Notes: generated by a model not told the origin, from the letters alone. Numbered from the stretch's first letter, positions 1 to 8,779 are shown. The stretch: 60,571 bases of DNA from Paraburkholderia dilworthii (GCF_000472525.1 NZ_AWZT01000021.1:8890-69460); one strand, 5' to 3'. A program made the numbers and translations.

Positions 1-750
1 GGCAAGCCGGTATTCGTGACGCTCGACGCGCCGGACTACGCGATTCCGTTCGACAAGCTCGCCGCCGCAATCACGCCGAAAACACGGCTCTTGCTGATCA
101 ACACGCCGCACAATCCGACCGGCACCGTCTGGCGCGCCGACGACATGCGAAAGCTGGAAGAAATCGTGCGCGGCACCAACGTGCTGATCCTGTCGGATGA
201 AGTGTATGAACACATGGTCTACGACGGAGCGCCGCACGAGAGCGTGGCGCGTTATCCGGAACTGGCGCAGCGCAGTTTTGTCGTGTCGAGTTTCGGCAAG
301 ACGTATCACGTGACCGGCTGGAAAGTCGGCTACGTGGCAGCCCCCGCCGCGCTAACCGCGGAATTCCGCAAAGTGCATCAGTTCAATGTGTTCACCGTGA
401 ACACGCCCATGCAGATCGGACTCGCCGAGTACATGAAAGACCCGGCGCCGTATCTCGAACTGCCGGCGTTCTATCAGAAGAAGCGCGACTTCTTCCGCGC
501 CGGCCTCGCGAATTCGCGCTTCAAGCTGCTGCCTTGTACCGGCACGTACTTCCAGTGCGTCGATTACTCGGCAATCAGCGATCTGCCCGAAGCCGAATTC
601 GCGCAGTGGCTGACCGGCGAGATCGGCGTCGCGGCCATTCCGGTCTCGGCGTTCTATCACGAGGCGCATGAGTCGGGCGTGGTGCGCTTCTGTTTCGCCA
701 AGCGGGAAAGCACACTCGCTACCGCGCTCGAACGGCTGGCGCGGCTCTAG
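1..750 (+). CDS. PLP-dependent aminotransferase, 5' end outside window
   Basis: Class I/II (fold type I) pyridoxal-phosphate aminotransferase, cytosolic. It most resembles the methionine/kynurenine-type YbdL group, so the amino donor is probably methionine or an aromatic amino acid; the substrate is inferred. The window opens inside the gene: the frame is open from base 1 and 249 residues are visible of a family usually about 385 long. Landmarks seen are NTPHNPTG (cofactor/substrate Asn), ILSDEVYEH (Asp and Tyr contacting PLP), SSFGKTYHVTGWK with the Schiff-base Lys, and VRFCF with the carboxylate-binding Arg near the C terminus. It converges on the GST gene, and no terminator is obvious in the 109 bases between them. 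Confidence 0.88.
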   Translation, partial: GKPVFVTLDAPDYAIPFDKLAAAITPKTRLLLINTPHNPTGTVWRADDMRKLEEIVRGTNVLILSDEVYEHMVYDGAPHESVARYPELAQRSFVVSSFGKTYHVTGWKVGYVAAPAALTAEFRKVHQFNVFTVNTPMQIGLAEYMKDPAPYLELPAFYQKKRDFFRAGLANSRFKLLPCTGTYFQCVDYSAISDLPEAEFAQWLTGEIGVAAIPVSAFYHEAHESGVVRFCFAKRESTLATALERLARL

Positions 751-859
751 CATGTCACGCGCGATGCTGCGAACGAACTCCCGTTCCTCGCCATCGCGCG
801 CCGCGGCCAACGCACGCGTTGCACGCCGCCGCTCGCTTCGTCTCGTGCGGCGCCATGCA

Positions 860-1507
860 TCAGGTCGGACGCGACGCCGCGATATATGCCTTGCGGTCTT
901 CGGTCACACGCTGCGCGGCCGGTCGGCCGTTGATTGTCTTCACGTAGTTTTTCCAGTCGAAACCCGCGTCGAGCAAAAAATCGCGGCCGTAGACAGCCTG
1001 CGTCGCCATGCCGACGAGCGGCAAACTCACGTAGCCCGCTGCGTCCGCGACACTGAACCGTTCGCCGCGCAAATACGGTGCGAACTTCGCGATCCGCCCG
1101 AAGCCCGCAATGTGATGCGCAAGCAGCTTCTCGATCCGGCCTTTGGTCGCGTCAGTCACCGTGCCGCCGAAAAACGCTTCCTTATAGAGATTGCGTGCGG
1201 TCAGTTCGAGATGCACGTCGACGAACATGATCAACTCGCGCTCCTTGGCCGCCTCCCACGGATCGGCGGAAAAAATCGCCTTGTCGGGAAAGCGCGCGGC
1301 CAGGTACTCGACAATACATTGCGATTCGCAAAGATCGCCCTCCTCGGTTTGCAGAAAAGGCACTTTGCCGAGCGGCGAATGCACGAGCATCGCCTCGTCC
1401 TGGCTCGGCTGCACGAACACCTCTTCGAACTCTATGTCGTGTTCGAGCAGAACGAACTTCACCTTGTTGTAGTAGTTAGAGAGAGCGAACCCGCAAAGCC
1501 TGATCAT
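860..1507 (-). CDS. Glutathione S-transferase family protein
   Basis: Cytosolic GST-fold protein of 215 residues, a normal length. Residues 1-75 form a thioredoxin-like domain with SNYYNKVKF at the first helix, the cis-proline loop SPLGKVPFLQ, and the glutathione-contacting ESQ motif near residue 62. The remainder is the all-helical C-terminal domain, including the SVADAAGYVS segment typical of the family. The start ATG at 1507 is preceded by AAGGAG at good spacing. It is divergent from the 3-hydroxyacyl-CoA dehydrogenase, with a 107-125 bp shared promoter region. Substrate unknown; a role in detoxifying an electrophilic intermediate of the neighbouring catabolic cluster would be inference only. 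Confidence 0.88.
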   Translation of the reverse strand: MIRLCGFALSNYYNKVKFVLLEHDIEFEEVFVQPSQDEAMLVHSPLGKVPFLQTEEGDLCESQCIVEYLAARFPDKAIFSADPWEAAKERELIMFVDVHLELTARNLYKEAFFGGTVTDATKGRIEKLLAHHIAGFGRIAKFAPYLRGERFSVADAAGYVSLPLVGMATQAVYGRDFLLDAGFDWKNYVKTINGRPAAQRVTEDRKAYIAASRPT

Positions 1508-1571
1508 CGTTGTCTCCTTCCTTTTTCGGTGTATGAGACGGCCGATTGCACAGATAAGGCGGCCGCCGATC

Positions 1572-1605
1572 GCTCGTCAAGTGAATTGCACGAGCGTGCT
1601 ATTCT
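1572..1605 (+). promoter_or_regulatory. Possible promoter and operator for the catabolic cluster
   Basis: A 6-bp inverted repeat (GCTCGT at 1572-1577, ACGAGC at 1590-1595, 12 bases apart) lies just ahead of a -10-like TATTCT at 1600-1605. No good -35 is visible, which would suit an activated or repressed promoter. Transcription from here would start near 1612 and favour the ATG at 1633 over the one at 1615. Weak evidence. Confidence 0.3.
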
Positions 1606-1632
1606 AAGATACTCATGGAGTCCAGCAACACA

Positions 1633-3198
1633 ATGACCTCTCGCAACTTCAGCATCGAGACTATCGGCATTGTCGGAACCGGAGCAATGGGCCGCGGCAT
1701 TGCACAGATCGCGGCGCTAGCAGGCCTTACCGTGCGTCTCTACGACGCCAACCCCGCGGCCATCGGCGCCGCGCGCGACTACCTAGCCGAGACTTTCGCC
1801 AAACTGACCGCCAAAGGCAAGCTCGACCAGGCACGCTCGCTCGCAGCGCTTGCCAACGTCACGGCCGCGCATGCGATCAACGATCTGGCGGACTGCGATC
1901 TGGTGGTCGAGGCAATCGTCGAGAAACTCGAAGTGAAGCAGGCGCTCTTTCGCGAACTCGAAACCGTGGTGAGCGGACGTTGCCTGCTTGCGTCGAACAC
2001 GTCGTCGCTGTCCATTACGGCAATCGCGGCTGGCTGCACGGACCCGTCGCGCGTGGTCGGCTATCACTTCTTCAATCCGGTCCCGCTGATGAAAGTCGTC
2101 GAAGTGATCGACGGCCTGCGCAGCGACCGCCAGGCAGGCGACGCGTTGATGGACCTCGCGCGCCGCATGGGCCACACGCCGGTGCGTGCGAAGGACATGC
2201 CGGGCTTCATCGTCAATCACGCGGGTCGCGGCATGAACACCGAGGGCCTGCGCGTGGCGGGCGAAGGCGTGGCGAGCTTCGTCGATGTAGACAGGATCAT
2301 GCGCGAGCAGGCGGGCTTTCGTCTCGGCCCGTTCGAGCTGCTCGACCTGACCGCGCTCGACGTATCGCATCCGGTGATGGATTCGATCTACCATCAGTTC
2401 TACGAAGAGCCGCGGTTCACGCCCTCGCCCATTACGGGCACGCGGCTCGCAGGCGGGCTGCTCGGCCGCAAGACGGGCGAAGGTTTTTATCGCTATGAAG
2501 ACGGCAAGCAGCAGGCGCCCGCTGAAGCAGCCGCGCCGATTACCTTGCCGGCAAGCGTGTGGGTCAGCAAGTGCTATCGCGACGCGTATGAAGCCGTTGT
2601 CGAACTCATCGGCAAAGCCGGTGTGAAGCTCGACGACGGCGCGACCCCCGCCGCGGATTCATTGATCGTCGTCACACCGTTCGGCCACGACGCGACCACG
2701 GCCGCCGTCGACGAAGCGCTCGACGCGAGCCGCGTCGTCGCCATCGACGCGCTCTTTCCGCTCGTCGGCGCGCAACGCCGCACGTTGATGACAACGCCTG
2801 CGACCAGCCGCGCCGCGCGTGACGCCGGCCATGCGCTTTTTGCCGCCGACGGCGTGCCCGTCACCGTGATTCGCGATTCGACCGGCTTCATCGCGCAACG
2901 CGTGGTGGCGACGATCGTCAACATCGGCTGCGATATCGCGCAGAAGCAGATCGCGACGCCGCAGGACATCGACCTCGCCGTCACGCTCGGCCTCGGCTAT
3001 CCGCGCGGGCCGCTCGCGCTTGGCGACGCGCTCGGCGCGAAAACCATCCTTACCATCCTGCGCAACATGTTTGACGTGCTCGGCGATCCACGCTACCGTC
3101 CGTCGCCGTGGCTCGCGCGACGGGCGCAACTCGGCATGTCGCTGACTCAGTGCGATGCCGCCGACTCTCAAACCGCGAAGACGGAGACGAAACAATGA
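1633..3198 (+). CDS. 3-hydroxyacyl-CoA dehydrogenase, two-domain PaaH type
   Basis: NAD-dependent oxidation of an L-3-hydroxyacyl-CoA to the 3-ketoacyl-CoA. The N-terminal Rossmann domain has the dinucleotide motif GTGAMGRG, the LASNTSS segment and GYHFFNPVPLMK with the catalytic His. It is followed by a 3HCDH domain containing GFIVNHAGRG and GRKTGEGFYRY. A degenerate second Rossmann stretch (roughly residues 315-415) and a second 3HCDH domain (TGFIAQR to the C terminus) make it about 520 residues, like PaaH-type enzymes and unlike the short 280-residue forms. I chose ATG 1633, which has GGAG 12 bases upstream; ATG 1615 in the same frame has no SD. Its stop overlaps the next start (ATGA), so the two are co-translated. 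Confidence 0.9.
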   Translation: MTSRNFSIETIGIVGTGAMGRGIAQIAALAGLTVRLYDANPAAIGAARDYLAETFAKLTAKGKLDQARSLAALANVTAAHAINDLADCDLVVEAIVEKLEVKQALFRELETVVSGRCLLASNTSSLSITAIAAGCTDPSRVVGYHFFNPVPLMKVVEVIDGLRSDRQAGDALMDLARRMGHTPVRAKDMPGFIVNHAGRGMNTEGLRVAGEGVASFVDVDRIMREQAGFRLGPFELLDLTALDVSHPVMDSIYHQFYEEPRFTPSPITGTRLAGGLLGRKTGEGFYRYEDGKQQAPAEAAAPITLPASVWVSKCYRDAYEAVVELIGKAGVKLDDGATPAADSLIVVTPFGHDATTAAVDEALDASRVVAIDALFPLVGAQRRTLMTTPATSRAARDAGHALFAADGVPVTVIRDSTGFIAQRVVATIVNIGCDIAQKQIATPQDIDLAVTLGLGYPRGPLALGDALGAKTILTILRNMFDVLGDPRYRPSPWLARRAQLGMSLTQCDAADSQTAKTETKQ

Positions 3199-3983
3199 GC
3201 GCCGAACTGCTGACCTCGCGCCCGACCGAAAGCGAATCGACGCTGGTACTCACGCTGTCCAACCCGGGTGCACGCAACGCATTGCACCCCGACATGTACG
3301 CGGCCGGCATCGAGGCACTCGATTCGGTCGAACGCGATCCGTCGATTCGCGCCGTCGTGATCGCGGGCGCGGACAATTTTTTCTGTGCAGGCGGCAATCT
3401 CAACCGTCTGCTGGAAAACCGCGCGAAGGATCCTTCGTTCCAGGCGCAGAGTATCGATTTGCTGGCCGAGTGGATTTCGGCGCTGCGGCTGTCGTCGAAG
3501 CCGGTGATCGCAGCGGTCGACGGCGCGGCAGCCGGCGCCGGCTTCTCGCTCGCACTCGCATGCGACCTGATCGTCGCGGCGGACGACGCGAAATTCGTGA
3601 TGTCGTATGCCCGCGTCGGCCTCACGCCCGACGGCGGCGGCTCATGGTTTCTCGCGCAGGCCTTGCCGCGCCAGCTGGCAACGGAAGTGCTGATGGAGGG
3701 CAAGCCGATCGGCGCGGCACGCTTGCACGAACTGGGCGTCGTCAACAAACTGACCAAGCCGGGCACCGCGCGCGATACCGCAGTCGCGTGGGCCGACGAA
3801 CTCGGCAAGATTTCTCCCAACTCGATTGCGCGTATCAAGACCCTGGTCTGTGCAGCCGGCACGCAGCCGCTTTCCGAGCATCTGATTGCGGAGCGCGATA
3901 ACTTCGTCGCGTCGCTGCATCATCGCGAGGGCCTTGAGGGCATTTCCGCATTCCTCGAAAAGCGCGCGCCCGTCTACAAGTGA
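3195..3983 (+). CDS. Crotonase-family enoyl-CoA hydratase/isomerase
   Basis: Crotonase-fold enzyme of 262 residues acting on an enoyl-CoA. The oxyanion-hole segments are clear: AGADNFFCAGGN and AVDGAAAGAGFSLAL. The two glutamates of classical hydratases are not seen: Ser stands where the first is expected (GFSLALACD), and the second falls in SYARVGLTPDGGG, which has no Glu. The Asp in LTPDGGG matches the position used by PaaG-type isomerases and related dehalogenases. I therefore favour double-bond isomerisation over hydration. The start ATG is preceded by GGAG and overlaps the upstream stop. An ATG-less extension further upstream is open but would lie inside the preceding gene. Confidence 0.87.
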   Translation: MSAELLTSRPTESESTLVLTLSNPGARNALHPDMYAAGIEALDSVERDPSIRAVVIAGADNFFCAGGNLNRLLENRAKDPSFQAQSIDLLAEWISALRLSSKPVIAAVDGAAAGAGFSLALACDLIVAADDAKFVMSYARVGLTPDGGGSWFLAQALPRQLATEVLMEGKPIGAARLHELGVVNKLTKPGTARDTAVAWADELGKISPNSIARIKTLVCAAGTQPLSEHLIAERDNFVASLHHREGLEGISAFLEKRAPVYK

Positions 3984-3993
3984 ACGAGTGACC

Positions 3994-4710
3994 ATGCCTG
4001 CCTACCAGCTACCCAAGCGCCGCCGCATTTTTCTGATGCGTCATGGCGACGTGACGTACTTCGACGACTCGGGCCGCACGATCGAACCCGAAACCGTGCC
4101 GTTGAACGCTAACGGCCGCGAGCAGGCAAGCGCCGCCGGCCGCGTGTTTGCGGAGCAGCAAGTCCGGTTTGATCGCGTTATCGTGAGCGGCTTGCCGCGC
4201 ACCGTTGAAACTGCGCAGCGTGTGCTGGCCGAGACGGGTCAGCAGATCGAACTCGAAATTGAGCCTGCATGGCAGGAAATTCGCGGCGGCAAGCTGCGCC
4301 ATATTCCGTTGCAGGATATCGAGGCCGCGTTTCTCGGCGTGTTCGACGGCATCGTGCCGGAAAGTACGCGCTTTCTCGACGGTGAGACGATCGGCGAATT
4401 GTTCGATCGCGTGCTACCCGCCGTGGCGGCATTGCGCGAGGACACCTCGTGGGACACGGTGCTGCTGGTGCTGCACGGCGGCGTGAATCGCGCGATCCTT
4501 TCTCATGCGCTTACCGCTGGCGGACGCACTTTCTTCGGCCATCTGGCGCAGGCCACCGGCTGCATCAATGCGCTCGACGTCGGCGCGGCACCGCGCGACT
4601 GGGTACTGCGCGCGATCAATTATTCGCCGCCGTCGCCGCTGCATCGCGACATCCGCAATACGACGATGGAAATCCTCTACGCACAATTCATCCAATACAC
4701 GCGTAGCTGA
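3994..4710 (+). CDS. Histidine phosphatase (phosphoglycerate mutase-like) family protein
   Basis: Histidine phosphatase superfamily, branch 1, 238 residues, cytosolic. The phosphoacceptor motif LMRHGD is near residue 16, SGLPRTVETAQ carries the second phosphate-binding Arg, WQEIRGG supplies the acid residue, and VLLVLHGGVNRAI contains the second catalytic His. The physiological substrate cannot be read from sequence. The position between a crotonase and an APH-type kinase suggests removal of a phosphate from a pathway intermediate or housekeeping of the kinase step. The start is 10 bases after the previous stop; a GTG six bases earlier (3988) is an alternative. Confidence 0.85.
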   Translation: MPAYQLPKRRRIFLMRHGDVTYFDDSGRTIEPETVPLNANGREQASAAGRVFAEQQVRFDRVIVSGLPRTVETAQRVLAETGQQIELEIEPAWQEIRGGKLRHIPLQDIEAAFLGVFDGIVPESTRFLDGETIGELFDRVLPAVAALREDTSWDTVLLVLHGGVNRAILSHALTAGGRTFFGHLAQATGCINALDVGAAPRDWVLRAINYSPPSPLHRDIRNTTMEILYAQFIQYTRS

Positions 4711-4730
4711 ACCCGAACCGGAGGAGACAC

Positions 4731-5837
4731 ATGGTGCAAGCCACACAAAGCGGCGAGCCGGAACAGCACGCGGATTATTCGGCCTTCGAGGGCACGCGCC
4801 CGGTCAACGAGCGGCAGCGCTTCGACAGCGAAGCGCTCGCCGCCTGGCTGACGCAGCATGTGGATGGGTTCTTCGGACCGCTCACGGTCGAGCAGTTCGC
4901 CGGCGGCCAGTCAAATCCGACCTTCAAGCTCGTTACGCCGTCGTGTGCTTATGTGATGCGCGCGAAGCCCGGGCCGGCTGCGAAGCTGCTGCCGTCCGCG
5001 CACGCCGTCGAACGTGAATACCGCGTGATGCATGCGCTCGCCGACGCGGGCGTACCCGTTGCAAAAATGCTTGCGTTGTGCGAAGACGAAAGCGTCATTG
5101 GCCGCGCGTTCTACGTGATGGAGTTCGTCGAGGGCCGTGTGTTGTGGGATCAGTCGCTGCCCGGCATGACTGCTGACGAACGAAGCGCGATCTACGACGA
5201 AATGAACCGCGTGATCGCCGCGCTGCACAGCGTCGATCACGCGAGCGTGGGACTTTCGGACTACGGCAAGCCGGGCAACTATTTCGCACGTCAGATCGGC
5301 CGTTGGAGCAAGCAGTACATAGCGTCCGAAACCGAACCTATCGACGCGATGCAGCGCCTCATCGAATGGCTTCCGCAGCATATGCCCGCGGAAGCCGGCG
5401 AGCGCCTGTCGATCGTGCATGGCGACTACCGGCTCGATAACCTCATCTTCGATCGCAAGGAACCGAAAGTGCTTGCGGTACTCGATTGGGAATTGTCGAC
5501 GTTAGGCGATCCGCTCGCCGACTTTGCCTATCACTGCATGGCCTGGCACGTCGACCCCGCGCAGTTCCGCGGTATTGCGGGTCTCGATTGGGCTGCGCTT
5601 GGGATTCCCGACGAACAGCAGTATGTCGAGCGCTATTGCCAGCGCACCGGCTTCGAGATTCACGGCGATTGGAATTTCTACCTCGCGTACAACATGTTCC
5701 GCATCGCAGCCATCCTGCAGGGAATCATGAAGCGCGTGGTCGATGGCACCGCGGCCAGCGCGCAGGCGCTCGACGCGGGCCGGCGCGCGAAGCCGATGGC
5801 CGAGCTCGCCTGGCGTTATGCGCAAAAAGTGCGCTGA
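4731..5837 (+). CDS. APH-family kinase, ACAD10/11 N-domain type
   Basis: Aminoglycoside-phosphotransferase-fold kinase of 368 residues. Seen are the nucleotide loop GGQSNPTFKL, the Ala-Lys/Glu pair region ending AVEREYRVMHAL, the hinge VMEFVEGRVLW, the Brenner-type catalytic loop IVHGDYRLDNLIFD and the metal-binding DWELSTLGDPLAD. The overall pattern is that of the kinase domain fused to acyl-CoA dehydrogenase in human ACAD10/ACAD11, and of LvaA in Pseudomonas levulinate catabolism, which phosphorylates 4-hydroxyacyl-CoA. Here the dehydrogenase is a separate gene directly downstream. GGAGGAG-like SD (CGGAGGAGACAC) precedes the ATG. Antibiotic resistance is unlikely in this context. Confidence 0.88.
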   Translation: MVQATQSGEPEQHADYSAFEGTRPVNERQRFDSEALAAWLTQHVDGFFGPLTVEQFAGGQSNPTFKLVTPSCAYVMRAKPGPAAKLLPSAHAVEREYRVMHALADAGVPVAKMLALCEDESVIGRAFYVMEFVEGRVLWDQSLPGMTADERSAIYDEMNRVIAALHSVDHASVGLSDYGKPGNYFARQIGRWSKQYIASETEPIDAMQRLIEWLPQHMPAEAGERLSIVHGDYRLDNLIFDRKEPKVLAVLDWELSTLGDPLADFAYHCMAWHVDPAQFRGIAGLDWAALGIPDEQQYVERYCQRTGFEIHGDWNFYLAYNMFRIAAILQGIMKRVVDGTAASAQALDAGRRAKPMAELAWRYAQKVR

Positions 5838-5950
5838 CCGCGCTTGAGTACGCTTAGCCACGCTAAACACGCCCACGCGCGCGCAAGCACGTTTGCGTGT
5901 TTCAACCAGCGTCTACATTAAATGTCGTCCGTTATCTGCGAGGTCAATAG

Positions 5951-7210
5951 ATGAATTTCGATTACACCCCGAAGGTTCAGGCACTGCGCGAAAAACTGCT
6001 CGCCTTTTTCGGCGAGCACATTTATCCGAACGAGCAAGCGTTCTACGCGGAGATCGCGCAAAACCGGCTGAACGGCAATGCGTGGCAGCCGACTGAGCTC
6101 ATCGAGCAGCTCAAGCAGAAAGCGCGCGACGCGGGCCTGTGGAACCTGTTTCTGCCCGACTCGGTGCGCGGCGCCGGGTTGACCAATCTCGAATATGCGC
6201 CTCTGTGTGAAATCATGGGCCGGGTGCCGTGGGCGCCGGAGGTGTTCAACTGCAACGCGCCCGACACTGGCAACATGGAAACGATCGAGCGATACGGCAG
6301 CGAAGAGAACAAGCGCGAATGGCTCGAACCGCTGCTGCAAGGGCAGATTCGTTCCGCGTTTCTGATGACGGAGCCGGAAGTCGCGTCGTCCGATGCCACC
6401 AATATCCAGACCAGCATCGTGCGCGATGGCGACTACTACGTGATCAATGGCCACAAGTGGTGGTCTTCCGGCGCGGGCGATCCACGCTGCAAGATTTATA
6501 TCGTGATGGGCAAGACCGATCCCGAGGCGCCGCGCCATCAGCAACAGTCGATGATTCTGGTTCCCGCCGACGCCACCGGCGTCACGGTCCACCGCCCTCT
6601 TTCCGTTTTCGGTTACGACGACGCACCGCATGGCCACATGGAAATCACGCTGGACAACGTACGCGTGCCGGCGACCAACATGCTGCTCGGCGAAGGCCGC
6701 GGCTTCGAGATCGCACAAGGCCGTCTCGGACCCGGACGCATCCACCATTGCATGCGTCTGATCGGTCTGGCAGAGCGCGCGCTCGAATTGATGTGCAAAC
6801 GCTCGATGCAACGCGTCGCGTTCGGCAAGCCCGTTGCCACGCAAGGCGTCACGCAGGAACGCATTGCCGAGGCGCGCTGCATGATCGAACAGGCGCGGCT
6901 GCTCACGCTCAAAACCGCATACATGATGGACACCGTCGGCAACAAGGGCGCGCGCGGCGAAATCGCGATGATCAAGGTGGTGGCGCCGAACATGGCATGT
7001 CAGGTGATCGACTGGGCCATTCAGGCGCACGGCGGCGGCGGCGTCAGCGACGACTTCCCGCTCGCCTACGCTTATGCATCGGCGCGGACGCTGCGCTTCG
7101 CCGATGGTCCTGACGAAGTGCATCGCAATGCGATCGCAAAACTCGAGCTCGCGCGTTACATGGAGCCGGGCGCGGCGGCTCGCGTGGAGACGCCGGGTAC
7201 GCCTGTTTGA
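5951..7210 (+). CDS. Acyl-CoA dehydrogenase, ACAD11-like
   Basis: FAD-dependent acyl-CoA dehydrogenase fold, 419 residues. The run FNCNAPDTGNMETIERYG, then MTEPEVASSDATNIQ, INGHKWWSSGAGDPRCK, GFEIAQGRLGPGRIHHC and RFADGPDEVHRNAIA closely follows the dehydrogenase half of human ACAD11 as I remember it. Asp (FADGPDE) stands where medium-chain dehydrogenases have the catalytic Glu. In ACAD11/LvaC-type systems this domain eliminates phosphate from a 4-phosphoacyl-CoA to give an enoyl-CoA, which fits the kinase gene 113 bases upstream and the crotonase and dehydrogenase before it. That reaction is inferred here. SD GAGGTC lies 9 bases before the ATG. Confidence 0.9.
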   Translation: MNFDYTPKVQALREKLLAFFGEHIYPNEQAFYAEIAQNRLNGNAWQPTELIEQLKQKARDAGLWNLFLPDSVRGAGLTNLEYAPLCEIMGRVPWAPEVFNCNAPDTGNMETIERYGSEENKREWLEPLLQGQIRSAFLMTEPEVASSDATNIQTSIVRDGDYYVINGHKWWSSGAGDPRCKIYIVMGKTDPEAPRHQQQSMILVPADATGVTVHRPLSVFGYDDAPHGHMEITLDNVRVPATNMLLGEGRGFEIAQGRLGPGRIHHCMRLIGLAERALELMCKRSMQRVAFGKPVATQGVTQERIAEARCMIEQARLLTLKTAYMMDTVGNKGARGEIAMIKVVAPNMACQVIDWAIQAHGGGGVSDDFPLAYAYASARTLRFADGPDEVHRNAIAKLELARYMEPGAAARVETPGTPV

Positions 7211-7352
7211 CGTCTTGCCCGGACTCCGTTCCGAGTGCTGCTGGCAGCGGGCATCTGTAGCCGCCGCCAGCAGCATCGTGCGAACTATGCTCTAATTTTC
7301 GTCAAGCACGGCGCTCCTTGGGGCGCCGCTTCAACGAACGAAAGGAGCGAGG

Positions 7353-8054
7353 ATGATCGACGTCTATAGCTGGGCGACCCCGAACGGCCACAAGGTTCAT
7401 ATCATGCTCGAGGAGACGGGCCTCGAATACGCGGTGCATGCAGTGAACATCGGCGCCGGCGATCAGTTCAACGCCGAATTTCTCGATATCAGTCCGAACA
7501 ACAAGATTCCGGCCATTGTGGATTCTGACGGGCCGAGGAGCGCGGACGGCAAACCGTTCGCGTTGTTCGAGTCCGGCGCGATACTCATTTATCTCGCCGA
7601 GAAAACCGGCCGCTTCCTGCCGACCGATCCGGCCGCGCGCTATTCAGTACTTCAATGGTTGATGTTCCAGATGGGCGGTCTCGGCCCGATGCTCGGGCAA
7701 ACCCACCACTTCCGCGTCTACGCGCCCGAGCCGATCGAGTACGCGATCAACCGCTACACGAACGAAACGCGGCGCTTATATGGCGTGATGGACAAGCAGC
7801 TTGGCAAGACGCAGTACCTCGCCGGGAACGACTATACGATCGCCGACATCGCTTCGTTTCCGTGGACGCGCTCGTGGCAAAACCAGGGCATAGAACTGGA
7901 TGCGTTTCCGAACGTGAAACGATGGCATGAGGACATCGCCGCGCGGCCGGCGGTTGTGCGCGGCGTCGAAGTACTCGCATCCGCTCGCAAGCCGCTGATG
8001 GACGACAAGGCTAAAGAAATGCTGTTCGGCGCGACGCAATACGCGAAGCATTGA
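7353..8054 (+). CDS. Glutathione S-transferase, YfcG/Ure2-like
   Basis: GST-fold protein of 233 residues of the nu-class/Ure2-like group, which often act as glutathione-dependent disulfide-bond reductases rather than conjugating enzymes. Seen are SWATPNGHKVHIMLEE at the N terminus (the Thr-Pro-Asn glutathione-contact segment), the cis-proline loop SPNNKIPAIVD, FESGAILIYLAEKTGRF, and a helical C-terminal domain with DYTIADIASFPW and FPNVKRW. Strong SD (AAAGGAGCGAGG) precedes the ATG. It follows the ACAD gene by 142 bases on the same strand, so it may have its own promoter. It converges with the MaoC operon. Confidence 0.9.
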   Translation: MIDVYSWATPNGHKVHIMLEETGLEYAVHAVNIGAGDQFNAEFLDISPNNKIPAIVDSDGPRSADGKPFALFESGAILIYLAEKTGRFLPTDPAARYSVLQWLMFQMGGLGPMLGQTHHFRVYAPEPIEYAINRYTNETRRLYGVMDKQLGKTQYLAGNDYTIADIASFPWTRSWQNQGIELDAFPNVKRWHEDIAARPAVVRGVEVLASARKPLMDDKAKEMLFGATQYAKH

Positions 8055-8299
8055 AGCGTTCAGTAGTGCGGCGGGAAGTGTATCGGGGTGCTGCGCATTG
8101 GTGCATTGGCAGCGACAACTGCGGGGCGCCGGCGGTGCATCAGCGCCGGCGTCGGCGCATTGGCCGACGGCTTGTGCGCACCGGTCATCGCCGCATTCGC
8201 GAAATGTGCATGTGCAGATGCATCTGCATCGTCGTCAGACGAGCGTGAGGCGGCGGGCATGCCGCCCGCGCCGCCTCTGCCTACTATGCCCCTTGCGCG
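8055..8299. other. Convergent intergenic region, no gene recognised
   Basis: GC-rich spacer between convergent genes. Open frames here translate to low-complexity Ala/Cys/Arg-rich peptides with no SD and no family pattern, so none is called. No clear rho-independent terminator with a T-tract was found. Confidence 0.5.
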
Positions 8300-8779
8300 T
8301 CAAAAATAATGGCGAGTGATGAATTCAGCGACGCATACGGGGCGCTCATTCTCGTGCCGCTCCAGCGTGACATTCCACATTACTTGCACGCCCGCATTGT
8401 CGACATCGGCGACGGACACGACGGCGAACCGCGCACGCAATTGCGAGCCCACCAATACGGGCGACGTAAACCGCACGCGATTCAGCCCATAATTCACGCC
8501 CATCCGTTGCTCGATCCGTACCGTTTTCTCGAGCAGCGCAGGGATCAGCGAAAGCGTCATGAAACCGTGCGCGATCGCGCCGCCGAATGGTGACTCGCGC
8601 CGCGCTCGCTCCGGGTCGACGTGAATCCATTGGTGATCGCCGGTGACTTGCGCGAAACGATCGACGCTCGGCTGATCGATCGTCACCCAGCCGCTAACGA
8701 GCGGCGCCCCACCGACGAGTGCACGCAACGCCGCCGCATTCCGAAACGCCGCAGCCGGCCGCGTACTCTCCATTGTCAT
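8300..8779 (-). CDS. MaoC-family hydratase, second subunit of pair
   Basis: Hot-dog-fold (R)-specific enoyl-CoA hydratase/MaoC-like protein, 159 residues. The hydratase-2 motif is present: TGDHQWIHVDPERA supplies the Asp and His pair (D-x4-H), followed by FGGAIAHGFMTLSL. The ATG at 8779 overlaps the stop of the neighbouring MaoC gene (ATGA), which fixes the start although the frame is open further upstream, and implies stoichiometric co-translation. Two MaoC genes in tandem after two acyl-CoA dehydrogenases suggest a heteromeric hydratase. Both genes here keep the catalytic Asp/His pair, so either could also act alone. Confidence 0.88.
   Translation of the reverse strand: MTMESTRPAAAFRNAAALRALVGGAPLVSGWVTIDQPSVDRFAQVTGDHQWIHVDPERARRESPFGGAIAHGFMTLSLIPALLEKTVRIEQRMGVNYGLNRVRFTSPVLVGSQLRARFAVVSVADVDNAGVQVMWNVTLERHENERPVCVAEFITRHYF

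Noticed and set aside
4731..5837. Aminoglycoside resistance kinase
   Set aside because: Motifs and neighbours match the ACAD10/11-linked kinase group, not resistance enzymes.
8088..8309. Small Ala/Cys-rich open frame after the YfcG-like GST gene
   Set aside because: No SD, no membrane or domain pattern, and overlaps alternative frames of equal quality.
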